Assembly: GCF_004346845.1 (NCBI RefSeq)
Contig: NZ_SMGI01000001.1
Location: forward strand, 1-64,000
Direction of reading: 5' to 3'
Length of the DNA: 64,000 nt
Source of the DNA: Winogradskyella wandonensis
GTDB lineage: Bacteria; Bacteroidota; Bacteroidia; Flavobacteriales; Flavobacteriaceae
The position numbers and the translations under genes were made by a program. Positions 1 to 8,340 of this stretch are shown here, piece by piece. Position 1 is the stretch's first letter, and every line of letters starts with the position of its first letter. The notes under the pieces are model-generated. The model did no database searches and had not been told where the DNA came from. It worked only from the letters and a program-made list of their open reading frames with translations.

Positions 1-49
1 CCGTTTGCGCCGATGGTACTGCTTACTGTGGAAGAGTAGGTCGCCGCCT
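1..49 (+). rRNA. rrf: 5S ribosomal RNA, 3' end only
   Basis: The first bases match the 3' third of a Bacteroidota 5S rRNA: the GCGCCGATGGTACTGC block followed by a GAGTAGGTCGCCGCC 3' strand. The 5' part lies outside the window, so the rest of an rRNA operon is expected upstream on the same strand. The exact 3' end is uncertain by a few bases. A terminator follows at once, which fits the last gene of an rRNA operon. Confidence 0.85.
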
Positions 50-55
50 TTTTTG

Positions 56-87
56 AAAGACCCAATCATAACGATTGGGTCTTTTTT
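56..87 (+). terminator. Rho-independent terminator after 5S rRNA
   Basis: A 12-bp perfect stem (56-67 pairs with 73-84, AAAGACCCAATC and its complement) with a 5-base loop runs into a T tract. It sits 7 bases after the 5S end and closes the rRNA transcript. Confidence 0.9.
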
Positions 88-128
88 TGTTTATACAATG
101 TTAACTTAGTTTAATACTAAGGTCAAAA

Positions 129-154
129 AAAAGCTCATCCATCGATGAGCTTTT
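129..154 (-). terminator. Terminator of the acyl-CoA dehydrogenase gene
   Basis: An 11-bp perfect stem (129-139 with 144-154) with a 4-base loop. Read on the minus strand it is followed by a long T run (the A run at 125-132), so it most likely ends the leftward acyl-CoA dehydrogenase transcript whose stop is about 25 bases away. Four T residues follow on the plus strand too, so it could work both ways. Confidence 0.8.
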
Positions 155-178
155 ATATTATTGGCTTGACTATTAAAT

Positions 179-1321
179 TTAACTTTTGATTAAACCTCTA
201 GAAATTACAATCTTTTGTATTTCAGAAGTACCTTCATAAATCTGAGTAATTTTTGCATCACGCATTAATCGCTCAACATGATATTCTTTTACAAAACCAT
301 TACCACCATGTATTTGCACTGCTTCAACTGTTTGCTCCATAGCTACTTTACTCGCATAGAGTTTTGCCATAGCACTTGCCATATCATAATTCTCACCTTG
401 ATCTTTTAGCCAGGCAGCTTTCATTACTAACATTCGAGCAGCTTCAATCTCTGTGTACATGTCAGCTAATTTAAAGGCAATAGCTTGATGATTACAAATT
501 TCGGTACCAAACGCTTTACGCTCTTTAGAATATTTTAATGCCAATTCGTAAGCTCCAGAAGCAATTCCTAACGCTTGTGCTGCAATACCAATTCGTCCTC
601 CAGAAAGCGTTTTCATGGCAAACTTAAAGCCAAAACCATCTTCTCCAATTCTATTTTCTTTAAGAACTTTTACATCATTAAATTGTAATGTATGGGTATC
701 ACTACCTCTAATCCCTAACTTATCTTCTTTAGGTCCTATATCAAAACCTGCCATTCCTTTTTCAACAATAAATGCATTGATACCGCGGTGTCCTTTTTCG
801 CGGTCAGTTTGGGCAATTACCAAGTAAACATCAGAACGTCCACCATTTGTAATCCAGTTCTTAGTACCGTTAAGTACATAATGGTCTCCCATGTCTATTG
901 CTGTTGTTGCTTGAGATGTTGCATCACTTCCAGCTTCTGGTTCACTTAAACAAAACGCTCCAATTTGCTCGCCAGTAGCTAGTTTAGTTAGGTATTTTTG
1001 CTTTTGTTCTTCTGTGCCATAAGCTTCAAGACCGTAGCATACCAATGAGTTATTTACAGACACCATAACAGAAGCCGAAGCATCAATCTTAGAAAGTTCT
1101 TCCATGATTAACACGTAAGAAATTGTATCCATGCCACTTCCACCATATTTTGGGTCAACCATAATACCCATAAATCCTAGTTCACCCATTTTACGAACTA
1201 GTTCTTGCGGAAACGATTGCTTCTCATCACGTTCTATAACACCAGGAAGTAATTCGGTTTGTGCAAAATCGCGAGCGGCGTCGCGTATCATTAAATGTTC
1301 TTCTGTTAAGCTAAAGTCCAT
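179..1321 (-). CDS. Acyl-CoA dehydrogenase (short-chain/butyryl type)
   Basis: 380 residues, the normal length of the family. It oxidises acyl-CoA to trans-2-enoyl-CoA with FAD, passing electrons to electron-transfer flavoprotein, in fatty-acid or branched-chain amino-acid breakdown. Seen: N-terminal helical domain (about 6-118), the FAD/substrate signature CLSEPEAGSDA in the middle beta domain, and a C-terminal helical domain ending in IYEGTSEIQ, where Glu363 aligns with the catalytic base of the short- and medium-chain enzymes. The start is ATG at 1321 (MDFSLTEEH), a typical family N-terminus. It is monocistronic, divergent from anmK, with its own terminator. Chain-length preference cannot be read from sequence. 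Confidence 0.93.
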   Translation of the reverse strand: MDFSLTEEHLMIRDAARDFAQTELLPGVIERDEKQSFPQELVRKMGELGFMGIMVDPKYGGSGMDTISYVLIMEELSKIDASASVMVSVNNSLVCYGLEAYGTEEQKQKYLTKLATGEQIGAFCLSEPEAGSDATSQATTAIDMGDHYVLNGTKNWITNGGRSDVYLVIAQTDREKGHRGINAFIVEKGMAGFDIGPKEDKLGIRGSDTHTLQFNDVKVLKENRIGEDGFGFKFAMKTLSGGRIGIAAQALGIASGAYELALKYSKERKAFGTEICNHQAIAFKLADMYTEIEAARMLVMKAAWLKDQGENYDMASAMAKLYASKVAMEQTVEAVQIHGGNGFVKEYHVERLMRDAKITQIYEGTSEIQKIVISRGLIKS

Positions 1322-1372
1322 ACGTAAAGAATTATTGTTGATTTCTTAAAAATTTCATGCAAAGATAACTGT

Positions 1373-1408
1373 TTGTTGTGGTATTTTCAATGTATAATCT
1401 TAATTTTA
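1373..1408 (+). promoter_or_regulatory. Possible promoter of anmK
   Basis: TTG at 1373-1375 or 1376-1378 and TAATTTTA at 1401-1408 resemble the Bacteroidota TTG/TAnnTTTG pair, with 22 bases between the second TTG and the -7 element. The -7 ends 5 bases before the favoured ATG at 1414, so the transcript could be almost leaderless. The last base of the -7 element deviates from consensus. Confidence 0.35.
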
Positions 1409-1413
1409 CATAT

Positions 1414-2481
1414 ATGTTAACGAAAAGCTATAATGTTGTTACTGTAATGTCTGGAACGTCTTTAGACGGAATCGATTTATTACACGCAAAATTTAGTTTT
1501 AATGCCAAATGGAAATTTCAAATTTTTAATTTTGAAACTGTTGGTTATTCTGAAAATTGGATTAAAAAGCTTAAGCAATTAACAAAGTTTTCTAAAGCTG
1601 AATTGAAGCAAATTGATGACGATTATTCGTTGTACCTAGCCGAAAGAATATCAGAATTCATTCGTAAACATCATATTAAAAATTTAGATTTTGTAGCCTC
1701 GCATGGGCATACGGCACTTCATAAGCCGGCTGAGGGTTTTACCTATCAAATAGGAAATCAACAAATTGTTGCCGATAAAATTCAGCACATACTTATTTGC
1801 GATTTTAGAGTGCAAGATGTTGAGTATGGCGGTCAAGGCGCGCCATTAGTACCAATTGGCGATAAGCTATTATTTTCGGAGTACGATTATTGCGTCAATC
1901 TAGGAGGTTTTGCAAACATTTCATTTGAAGATAGTAAGGAGCGAATAGCGTTCGATATTTGTCCAGTTAATATTGTGCTCAATCACTATGTCTCTAAACT
2001 CGGTTTTAACTATGATAATAAAGGCGAAATAGCTAAAAGCGGAAACGTAAATGATTTGCTTTTAGCTCGTCTGAATAGTCTAGATTTTTACCGATTACAC
2101 CCACCAAAATCTTTGGGATTAGAATGGGTTGAAAACGCTATATTTCCATTAATAGATTCGTATAATCTTCAAATCAAAGATATCCTTAGAACATTTGTAG
2201 AGCATAGTGCTTTTCAAATTTCAAAATTTTTAAACCAAGAAGAAACATCTGCGCTAATAACGGGTGGCGGTGCCTATAACTTGTTTTTAATTAATAGGAT
2301 TAAAGAATTGTCAAATTGCGAAATCGTAATTCCTTCCGACCAAATTATCGAATATAAAGAGGCTTTAATCTTCGGGCTTTTGGGTGTTTTAAAGAAAGAA
2401 AACCAAATAAATTGTTTAAGCAGTGTAACTGGAGCAATAAAAGACCATTCTTCTGGGAAGATTTTTCGTCCTAGAAATTAA
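1414..2481 (+). CDS. anmK: Anhydro-N-acetylmuramic acid kinase
   Basis: About 355 residues. It phosphorylates and hydrolyses 1,6-anhydroMurNAc to MurNAc-6-phosphate during peptidoglycan recycling in the cytoplasm. Seen: the N-terminal phosphate loop VMSGTSLDGIDL, the NLGGFANI segment followed by FDICPVN (the Asp there is the expected catalytic base), and the C-terminal LITGGGAYN nucleotide motif. The frame is open back to GTG 1378 and has another ATG at 1390. I prefer ATG 1414 because it gives MLTKSYNVV directly before the MSGTS loop, as in relatives, and agrees with the possible promoter. It is divergent from the acyl-CoA dehydrogenase gene. Confidence 0.9.
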   Translation: MLTKSYNVVTVMSGTSLDGIDLLHAKFSFNAKWKFQIFNFETVGYSENWIKKLKQLTKFSKAELKQIDDDYSLYLAERISEFIRKHHIKNLDFVASHGHTALHKPAEGFTYQIGNQQIVADKIQHILICDFRVQDVEYGGQGAPLVPIGDKLLFSEYDYCVNLGGFANISFEDSKERIAFDICPVNIVLNHYVSKLGFNYDNKGEIAKSGNVNDLLLARLNSLDFYRLHPPKSLGLEWVENAIFPLIDSYNLQIKDILRTFVEHSAFQISKFLNQEETSALITGGGAYNLFLINRIKELSNCEIVIPSDQIIEYKEALIFGLLGVLKKENQINCLSSVTGAIKDHSSGKIFRPRN

Positions 2482-2514
2482 TATATAATTTACAAAAGGC
2501 CCAATAGAGTTTTT

Positions 2515-2522
2515 TATATTTG
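2515..2522 (+). promoter_or_regulatory. Probable -7 element upstream of the amino-acid dehydrogenase
   Basis: TATATTTG matches the Bacteroidota -7 consensus TAnnTTTG exactly and lies 20 bases before the ATG at 2543. No clear TTG is seen at the expected -33 distance, so only half of the promoter is supported. Confidence 0.4.
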
Positions 2523-2542
2523 TTAATCACTAAAACCAACTA

Positions 2543-3778
2543 ATGTCTTTAATAAAAGATTTACTCAATACATACGAAAATAAAGCACCAGAAATTGTTT
2601 TTCACTGGAATGACCCAGAAACCGAAGCCGAAGGTTGGACGGTAATAAACTCCCTTCGTGGTGGTGCTGCAGGTGGTGGTACTAGAATGCGAGAAGGACT
2701 AGATATGAACGAAGTGTTGTCATTGGCAAAAACAATGGAGGTAAAGTTTACAGTGTCTGGACCATCTATAGGTGGTGCTAAATCAGGGATAAATTTTAAT
2801 CCAAAAGACCCACGTAAAAAGGGTGTTTTAGAGCGCTGGTATGCTGCGGTTTCTCCGTTGTTAAAAAGTTATTATGGAACAGGAGGCGATTTAAATGTCG
2901 ATGAAATTCACGAAGTCATTCCTATAACAGAAGAAAGCGGTGTATGGCATCCGCAAGAAGGTGTTTTCGAGGGTCATTTTAAGCCAACAGCCGCTGATAA
3001 GATTAATAGAATAGGCCAGTTACGTCATGGCGTAATTAAGGTTATAGAGAATCCTAAATATTCGCCAGATGTCACCAAGAAATATACGGTAGCAGATATG
3101 ATTACTGGCTTTGGTGTAGCCGAAGCAGCACGTCATTTTTACGAAATTCATAACGAGCCTATCGTTGGTAAACGGGCTATTGTGCAAGGGTTTGGAAATG
3201 TTGGTGCGGCGGCAGCATTTTATCTAGCGCAGATGGGTGCTAAAATTGTCGGAATTATAGACCGTGTTGGTGGTTTAATAAACGAAGAAGGCTTTACTTT
3301 CGAGGACGTTAGGAATATGTATTTATCTAAAAACGGAAATACATTAGGAAACAATAATTTAATTCCTTTTGACGAAATGAATGAAAAGGTCTGGTCGCTC
3401 CAGGCCGAAGTTTTTGCACCCTGTGCAGCATCACGATTAATTACTAAAAACCAAATAGACCAATTAATAAGTACTGGCTTAGAGGTAATTTCTTGTGGAG
3501 CAAATGTTCCGTTTGCGGACAAGGAAATATTTTTTGGGCCAATTATGGAGCATACAGATAATAAAGTGAGTTTAATACCAGATTTTATATCTAATTGCGG
3601 AATGGCCAGAGTTTTTGCGTATTTTATGGAGCGTAAGGTTCAAATGACAGACGATGCTATATTTGAAGATACGTCCGAGACGATAAAAAAAGCCCTTCAA
3701 AATTTAAACGAAATTAATCCATCTAAAACAAAAATTAGTGCATCCGCTTTCGAGATAGCGCTTAAACAATTAATATAA
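2543..3778 (+). CDS. Glu/Leu/Phe/Val-type amino-acid dehydrogenase
   Basis: 411 residues. A cytoplasmic NAD(P)-dependent oxidative deaminase of the Glu/Leu/Phe/Val dehydrogenase superfamily, interconverting an amino acid and its 2-oxo acid. Seen: the glycine-rich substrate loop GGAAGGGTRMR, Lys68 and Lys80 (in GPSIGGAKSGI) at the positions of the substrate-binding and catalytic lysines, the GTGGDLNVDE segment, and the Rossmann signature VQGFGNVGAAAAF for the dinucleotide. It resembles leucine/valine dehydrogenases more than hexameric glutamate dehydrogenase, which is longer and has a different lysine motif. The substrate remains an inference. The nhaD start follows 5 bases after the stop, so the two are probably co-transcribed. 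Confidence 0.85.
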   Translation: MSLIKDLLNTYENKAPEIVFHWNDPETEAEGWTVINSLRGGAAGGGTRMREGLDMNEVLSLAKTMEVKFTVSGPSIGGAKSGINFNPKDPRKKGVLERWYAAVSPLLKSYYGTGGDLNVDEIHEVIPITEESGVWHPQEGVFEGHFKPTAADKINRIGQLRHGVIKVIENPKYSPDVTKKYTVADMITGFGVAEAARHFYEIHNEPIVGKRAIVQGFGNVGAAAAFYLAQMGAKIVGIIDRVGGLINEEGFTFEDVRNMYLSKNGNTLGNNNLIPFDEMNEKVWSLQAEVFAPCAASRLITKNQIDQLISTGLEVISCGANVPFADKEIFFGPIMEHTDNKVSLIPDFISNCGMARVFAYFMERKVQMTDDAIFEDTSETIKKALQNLNEINPSKTKISASAFEIALKQLI

Positions 3779-3783
3779 TATTT

Positions 3784-5175
3784 ATGGAAACCATTATAAT
3801 CTTAGTATTTGTATTTGGCTACTTGGCTATTACGCTAGAGCATACGCTTAAAATCGATAAATTAATACCAGCCTTAGTAATGATGGCCATAAGTTGGGCA
3901 TTGATATCCTTAGGTATAGATGCTTTTCCGCAATGGTTCGATTCTGCAAAGCATACCCTAATGGAAAATTTTGGCCTTCTCGGTCATGAAGAAAAAATGC
4001 ACCTAATGGAGGAAACTTTATTGCACCATTTAGGTAAAACAGCAGAAATACTCGTATTCTTACTAGGAGCGATGACTATTGTAGAAATTATCGATTACTT
4101 TGATGGATTTTCAACCATTAAAGCAGCTGTAAACTTTAGAAGTCGTAAAAAGATGCTTTGGTTGTTTTCTATTTTAGCATTTATACTTTCTGCTATAATA
4201 GACAACTTAACTGCTACGATTGTATTAATTTCAATACTTCAAAAAATTGTTAAGGATAGAGATATTCGTATTTGGTACGCTGGTTTAATAATCATTGCAG
4301 CTAACGCAGGTGGTGCTTGGTCTCCTATTGGTGATGTTACTACAACAATGCTTTGGATTGGTAATAAAGTATCTACCGGTCAATTATTCTTATATCTATT
4401 TATACCTTCTGTTTTATGTATGGTCGTTCCAACATTTATTGCGTCTTTCTTAAAACCTTTTAAAGGAGAGTTAGAATTACAGGAGGATGATGACAAGCCA
4501 AGACACAGATTTAGTTCTACAATGTTATTTTTAGGTTTGGGAGCTATAGTCTTTGTACCGTTTTTTAAAGTAATAACACACTTGCCACCATATGTTGGTA
4601 TGATGTTATCTCTAGGTGTAGTCGCTATTTTTGCTGAAATTTATACAAGTTCTAGATTTACGATGACACAGGTAGATCAAGGCGAAGCATTTACACCAGA
4701 GCATCACAGTCCTGTTCATCGCTCGTTATCCAGAATCGAGATGCCAAGTATCTTATTTTTCTTAGGGATATTAATGGCAGTTGCCGCCTTAGAATCCTTA
4801 GGAATTCTATTTGGATTTGCTAATACATTACAAGAAACCATGCCAATGATGGGAACCGAATTACATGGCGAAGGCGTTTCGGATTTAGTAGTTCTTCTGC
4901 TTGGTGTAGGCTCTGCAGTGATTGATAATGTACCTTTGGTAGCTGCAAGTTTAGGAATGTTTTCTCAGCCGCTAGATAACGAATTATGGCATTTTATAGC
5001 CTATTCTGCAGGAACTGGCGGAAGTATGCTCATCATAGGTTCCGCAGCAGGTGTGGTTGCTATGGGAATGGAAAAAATAGACTTCTTTTGGTATCTAAAA
5101 AAGATTTCTTGGTTAGCCTTATTAGGCTTTATAGCTGGTGCCGCAGCCTTTATGGTAACAAGAACTTTATTCTAA
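3784..5175 (+). CDS. nhaD: NhaD-type Na+/H+ antiporter
   Basis: 463 residues with about a dozen hydrophobic segments, an inner-membrane sodium/proton antiporter of the NhaD (ion transporter superfamily) type. Supporting stretches are SAIIDNLTATIVLISIL with a buried acidic/amide pair, NAGGAWSPIGDVTTTMLWI, and the repeat-like second half VGSAVIDNVPLVAASLGM with GTGGSMLIIGSAAGV. These DNxT/DNxP and GGxxxPxGD motifs are the signature of the superfamily. A hydrophilic loop rich in His and acidic residues lies near residues 300-320. It follows the amino-acid dehydrogenase closely, and exbB starts 57 bases later. NhaD in marine bacteria supports Na+ extrusion at alkaline pH. Confidence 0.88.
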   Translation: METIIILVFVFGYLAITLEHTLKIDKLIPALVMMAISWALISLGIDAFPQWFDSAKHTLMENFGLLGHEEKMHLMEETLLHHLGKTAEILVFLLGAMTIVEIIDYFDGFSTIKAAVNFRSRKKMLWLFSILAFILSAIIDNLTATIVLISILQKIVKDRDIRIWYAGLIIIAANAGGAWSPIGDVTTTMLWIGNKVSTGQLFLYLFIPSVLCMVVPTFIASFLKPFKGELELQEDDDKPRHRFSSTMLFLGLGAIVFVPFFKVITHLPPYVGMMLSLGVVAIFAEIYTSSRFTMTQVDQGEAFTPEHHSPVHRSLSRIEMPSILFFLGILMAVAALESLGILFGFANTLQETMPMMGTELHGEGVSDLVVLLLGVGSAVIDNVPLVAASLGMFSQPLDNELWHFIAYSAGTGGSMLIIGSAAGVVAMGMEKIDFFWYLKKISWLALLGFIAGAAAFMVTRTLF

Positions 5176-5232
5176 ACACACGTTTATCCCAATTTCAACG
5201 TTATATCAAAGTAAAAAACTAAATCATCATTT

Positions 5233-5922
5233 ATGTTAAATACAACTTTTCAAGAAGTAGAGCCTTTGGTAGAGGGCGAATCCGTAGAGAAAACACTATC
5301 AATAATAGAATTAATAACAACTGGTGGAACAGCAGGAATAATAATTATTACAATTCTATTTATCCTATTTATTGCAGCAGTGTACATATATTTTGAACGC
5401 ATTTTTGCTATTAAAGAAGCATCTAAGGTAGATTCTAACTTTATGAATCAAATTAGAGATTATGTAAGCGATGGTAAAATAGATTCTGCTCAAAACTTAT
5501 GTATGCAAGCAAATTCGCCGGTGTCTCGTTTAATAAGTAAGGGTATTTCAAGAATAGGAAAACCTCTTGACGATATTAATACAGCTATCGAAAACGCAGG
5601 TCGTTTAGAGATTTATGGTTTAGAAAAAAATGTCAGTGTGCTGGCAACAATTTCTGGTGCTGCCCCTATGATTGGATTCTTAGGAACAGTAATAGGGATG
5701 ATACTATCCATTTTCGAAATTGCCAATTCAGGTGGTTCAATCGATATAAAAACGCTTGCAGATGGACTGTACACTGCAATGACAACAACCGTTGGTGGAC
5801 TTATTGTGGGTATTATCGCGTACATCGCTTATAACCACTTGGTAGTTAAGACTAATAAAGTCGTGTACCAAATGGAGGCCAACTCTTTGGAGTTTTTAGA
5901 TTTATTAAACGAACCAAGCTAG
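5233..5922 (+). CDS. exbB: MotA/TolQ/ExbB proton-channel protein
   Basis: 229 residues. ExbB-type inner-membrane subunit that, with ExbD, uses the proton gradient to drive TonB. Seen: three membrane segments (about 32-55, 138-160 and 180-200), a cytoplasmic loop between the first two, and the family stretch ISGAAPMIGFLGTVIGMI followed by a last helix containing GLYTAMTTTVGGLIVGI. The length is normal for the family. exbD starts one base after the stop. The two TonB-like genes downstream complete an energy-transduction set. Confidence 0.92.
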   Translation: MLNTTFQEVEPLVEGESVEKTLSIIELITTGGTAGIIIITILFILFIAAVYIYFERIFAIKEASKVDSNFMNQIRDYVSDGKIDSAQNLCMQANSPVSRLISKGISRIGKPLDDINTAIENAGRLEIYGLEKNVSVLATISGAAPMIGFLGTVIGMILSIFEIANSGGSIDIKTLADGLYTAMTTTVGGLIVGIIAYIAYNHLVVKTNKVVYQMEANSLEFLDLLNEPS

Positions 5923-5923
5923 T

Positions 5924-6316
5924 ATGAATTTAAGAGGAAGAAATAAGGTAACACCAGAATTCAATATGTCGTCAATGACGGATATTGTATTTCTTTTGCT
6001 CATATTTTTTATGATAGCTTCAACTTTAGTTTCTGCAGAAGCAATTGATTTGTTGTTGCCTAAATCTAGCAGTAAAACAACACAAACTAAGAATGTGTCG
6101 GTAAGTGTTAATAAAGACCTTCAGTATTTTGTAGACTTAAAACAAGTGCCAAAAGACCAATTAGAAAGTGCTGTTTTAGAAAAAGTAGGAGAATCAGATT
6201 CGCCCACTATTACAATCCGTTCAGACCAAGATGTAGATTTAAAACATGTTGTTTTTATTATGGATATTGCTAATAGAAATAAAATTAAATCCACATTAGC
6301 GGTTAAATCTAATTAA
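5924..6316 (+). CDS. exbD: ExbD/TolR biopolymer transport protein
   Basis: 130 residues. One N-terminal membrane helix containing the essential Asp (Asp20 in SSMTDIVFLLLIFFM), followed by a periplasmic ExbD domain of about 85 residues. With ExbB it forms the stator-like proton channel that energises TonB. It overlaps the exbB end region by tight spacing (one base between stop and start) and lies 23 bases before the first tonB-like gene, so the four genes are very likely one operon. Confidence 0.92.
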   Translation: MNLRGRNKVTPEFNMSSMTDIVFLLLIFFMIASTLVSAEAIDLLLPKSSSKTTQTKNVSVSVNKDLQYFVDLKQVPKDQLESAVLEKVGESDSPTITIRSDQDVDLKHVVFIMDIANRNKIKSTLAVKSN

Positions 6317-6339
6317 GACGTCGCTTATAAAAGCCAACT

Positions 6340-7449
6340 ATGAAGTACCTCGAAACCAAGCATGAGCGTAATTCAGCCAAAATAACAGGGTTAACAGTGC
6401 TCATTGTAGCACTGCTCTTCTTTGTAGTTGGTCCACCTTATAAAGAGATTCCAGAAGAGTATGGTGTAGCCATTAATTTTGGAGAACCTAGTCAGGTTAA
6501 TGAAGCAAATACACCCGACAAGCCTTCAAATTCTGAGGCGGTAACTGAAGAAGTTGAAGAAGAAGTTTCTCCAGAACAAGAGGTAGAAGATGAGTTGATA
6601 GAAGATATTGCAGAGGATATTGCAAAAGAAGATGTTGAGGATAATTCTGAAGCTGAAGCACAAAAAGAATTAGAAGAACAAAAAGCGGCTGAAGAAGCTG
6701 CAAAACAAGAAGCTGCTAAAGAAGAAGCAGAGAAACAAAAAGCTGTGGAGGAGCTTTTGGCGCAGCAGGAAGAAGAAGCCTTACGTATTAAAGAAGCCAA
6801 AGAAAAAGCGGAAGCAGAACAGCGTGAAAAAGAACGAATAGAGGCAAAACGAATTGCAGATTCTAAAGCAGAGGCAGAACGTATAGCAAAAGCTAAAGCT
6901 GATAAAGAGGCAAAGGAAAAAGCAGAACGAGAAGCACAAGTAGAGCGAGAACGACTAGCGAAGGCCAAAGCTGCAAGAGAAGGCAAAGAACGTGCAGATA
7001 AAGCCGCAGCAGCCAAAGCTGCAAAAGCAGAAGCTGATAGAAAAGCGGCTGCTGCAGCAGCCGCTGAAAAGAATAAAAGTGGCGGCAGTATTTCAGAAGG
7101 TTTTAAGCTCAGCCAAGAAGGCCCAATTTTCCCTGGTTGCGAAGGCAAAAACAACACAGACAGGAAGCAATGCATGAACCAAAAAGTTAGTGCCTTTTTC
7201 AGTCAAACCTTCGATAGCGATTTAGCCGCAACTTTAGGCCTTTCTGAAGACCAGTCTATACGAATTTATTTTAAAATCAGTAAAACTGGTCAGATTATTG
7301 ATGTAAGAGCTAAAGCAGCGCATCCTAAACTCGAACAAGAAACAAAAAGAGTAATAAGCTTGTTGCCTAAGATTAGACCAGCAATGCAGCAAGGTCAGCC
7401 TACGACAGCGCCTTATTCGACATCTATTCGTTTTAAGGCTAAAGAATAA
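6340..7449 (+). CDS. TonB-like energy transducer with long charged linker
   Basis: 369 residues: a short cytoplasmic start, one membrane helix (about 15-32), a very long Glu/Lys/Ala-rich linker (about 60-245) predicted to be helical or coiled coil, and a C-terminal TonB-like domain (about 255-369) with SIRIYFKISKTGQIIDVRA and a final strand IRFKAKE. It should pass proton-motive energy from ExbB-ExbD to outer-membrane receptors across the periplasm. The first 48 residues are nearly identical to the next gene product, indicating tandem duplication, while linker and C-terminus differ. It could alternatively be a TolA-like protein, given the Ala/Lys/Glu-rich linker, but no Tol neighbours are seen. 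Confidence 0.8.
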   Translation: MKYLETKHERNSAKITGLTVLIVALLFFVVGPPYKEIPEEYGVAINFGEPSQVNEANTPDKPSNSEAVTEEVEEEVSPEQEVEDELIEDIAEDIAKEDVEDNSEAEAQKELEEQKAAEEAAKQEAAKEEAEKQKAVEELLAQQEEEALRIKEAKEKAEAEQREKERIEAKRIADSKAEAERIAKAKADKEAKEKAEREAQVERERLAKAKAAREGKERADKAAAAKAAKAEADRKAAAAAAAEKNKSGGSISEGFKLSQEGPIFPGCEGKNNTDRKQCMNQKVSAFFSQTFDSDLAATLGLSEDQSIRIYFKISKTGQIIDVRAKAAHPKLEQETKRVISLLPKIRPAMQQGQPTTAPYSTSIRFKAKE

Positions 7450-7491
7450 TAGCTAACTTCTGCATTCGTTGTTCGTGTAAAATTTGGTTAT

Positions 7492-8340
7492 ATGAAGTAT
7501 TTAGAGACAAAGCACGAGAAAAATTCTGCAAAAATTACCGCATTAATAATCTTAATATTGATGTTGCTTATTTTTGTAGTTGGCCCTCAGTATATGGACC
7601 CACCAGAAGAATATGGTGTGGCTGTAAATTTTGGGACTAACGATTTTGGTAGTGGTAATACGCCTTTGAGCAAACCAAAACAAGCAGATATTCCGAGTAA
7701 ACCACAAGAAGAAAACACGAAACAAGAGACAACAGTGCCTCAAAAATCCGAACCAAAAACTGAAGACGTTTTAACGCAAGAAACAGAAGAAGCGCTGGCA
7801 ATTAAAAAGAAGAGAGAAGCTGAAGCGAAGGCTAAAGCTGATGCAGAAAGAGCCGAACGACTTAAGCGCGAGGCCGAAGAGCGTAAGAAACGCGAAGAGG
7901 CAGAAAAGCGGAAAAAACTTGATAATTTAATCGGTGGCGTAAAAAATTCTAAGGGTAACGATACCGATGGAGAAGGACCAGATAACTCGCCGGGTAATAA
8001 AGGACAATTAGACGGAAATCCTTATGCGCCAAGTTATTTTGGTGGACCAGGCCCAGGAAAGGGAGGCGTTGGATATGGATTAAGCGGACGAGGTCGACCA
8101 AGTAAAAAGATATTTAAACAAGATTGTAACGAGTATGGCTTGGTCATTGTACGTATCGAAGTAGATAGAAGCGGTAGAGTAACGTCGGCAACGCCAGGTG
8201 CTAAAGGTTCTACAAACACACATCCGTGCTTACTAGAGCCTGCAAAAAAAATAGCATTATCTCATAAGTGGCCTGCGGACGCAAATGCACCAGCCAAGCA
8301 GATAGGTTTTGTAAGTATCAATTTTGATGTCAGTCAATAG
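7492..8340 (+). CDS. TonB-like energy transducer, tandem paralogue
   Basis: 282 residues. N-terminal membrane helix nearly identical to the preceding protein (MKYLETKHE start, EEYGVAVNFG at residues 38-47), a shorter charged linker (about 60-145), a Gly/Pro/Asn-rich spacer (about 145-205), and a C-terminal TonB domain with VIVRIEVDRSGRVTSATPG and SINFDVSQ. It likely works with ExbB-ExbD on a different receptor set or at a different reach than its partner. Two Cys residues (in KQDCNEYG and HPCLLEP) flank the domain core and might form a disulfide. The stop codon directly abuts the folC start. Confidence 0.8.
   Translation: MKYLETKHEKNSAKITALIILILMLLIFVVGPQYMDPPEEYGVAVNFGTNDFGSGNTPLSKPKQADIPSKPQEENTKQETTVPQKSEPKTEDVLTQETEEALAIKKKREAEAKAKADAERAERLKREAEERKKREEAEKRKKLDNLIGGVKNSKGNDTDGEGPDNSPGNKGQLDGNPYAPSYFGGPGPGKGGVGYGLSGRGRPSKKIFKQDCNEYGLVIVRIEVDRSGRVTSATPGAKGSTNTHPCLLEPAKKIALSHKWPADANAPAKQIGFVSINFDVSQ

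Noticed and set aside
6492-7175. 227-codon open frame antisense to the first TonB-like gene
   Set aside because: It consists of Ala/Ser-rich low-complexity sequence, the shadow of the Glu/Lys/Ala-rich coding linker on the other strand. The plus-strand gene has a clear membrane anchor and operon context.
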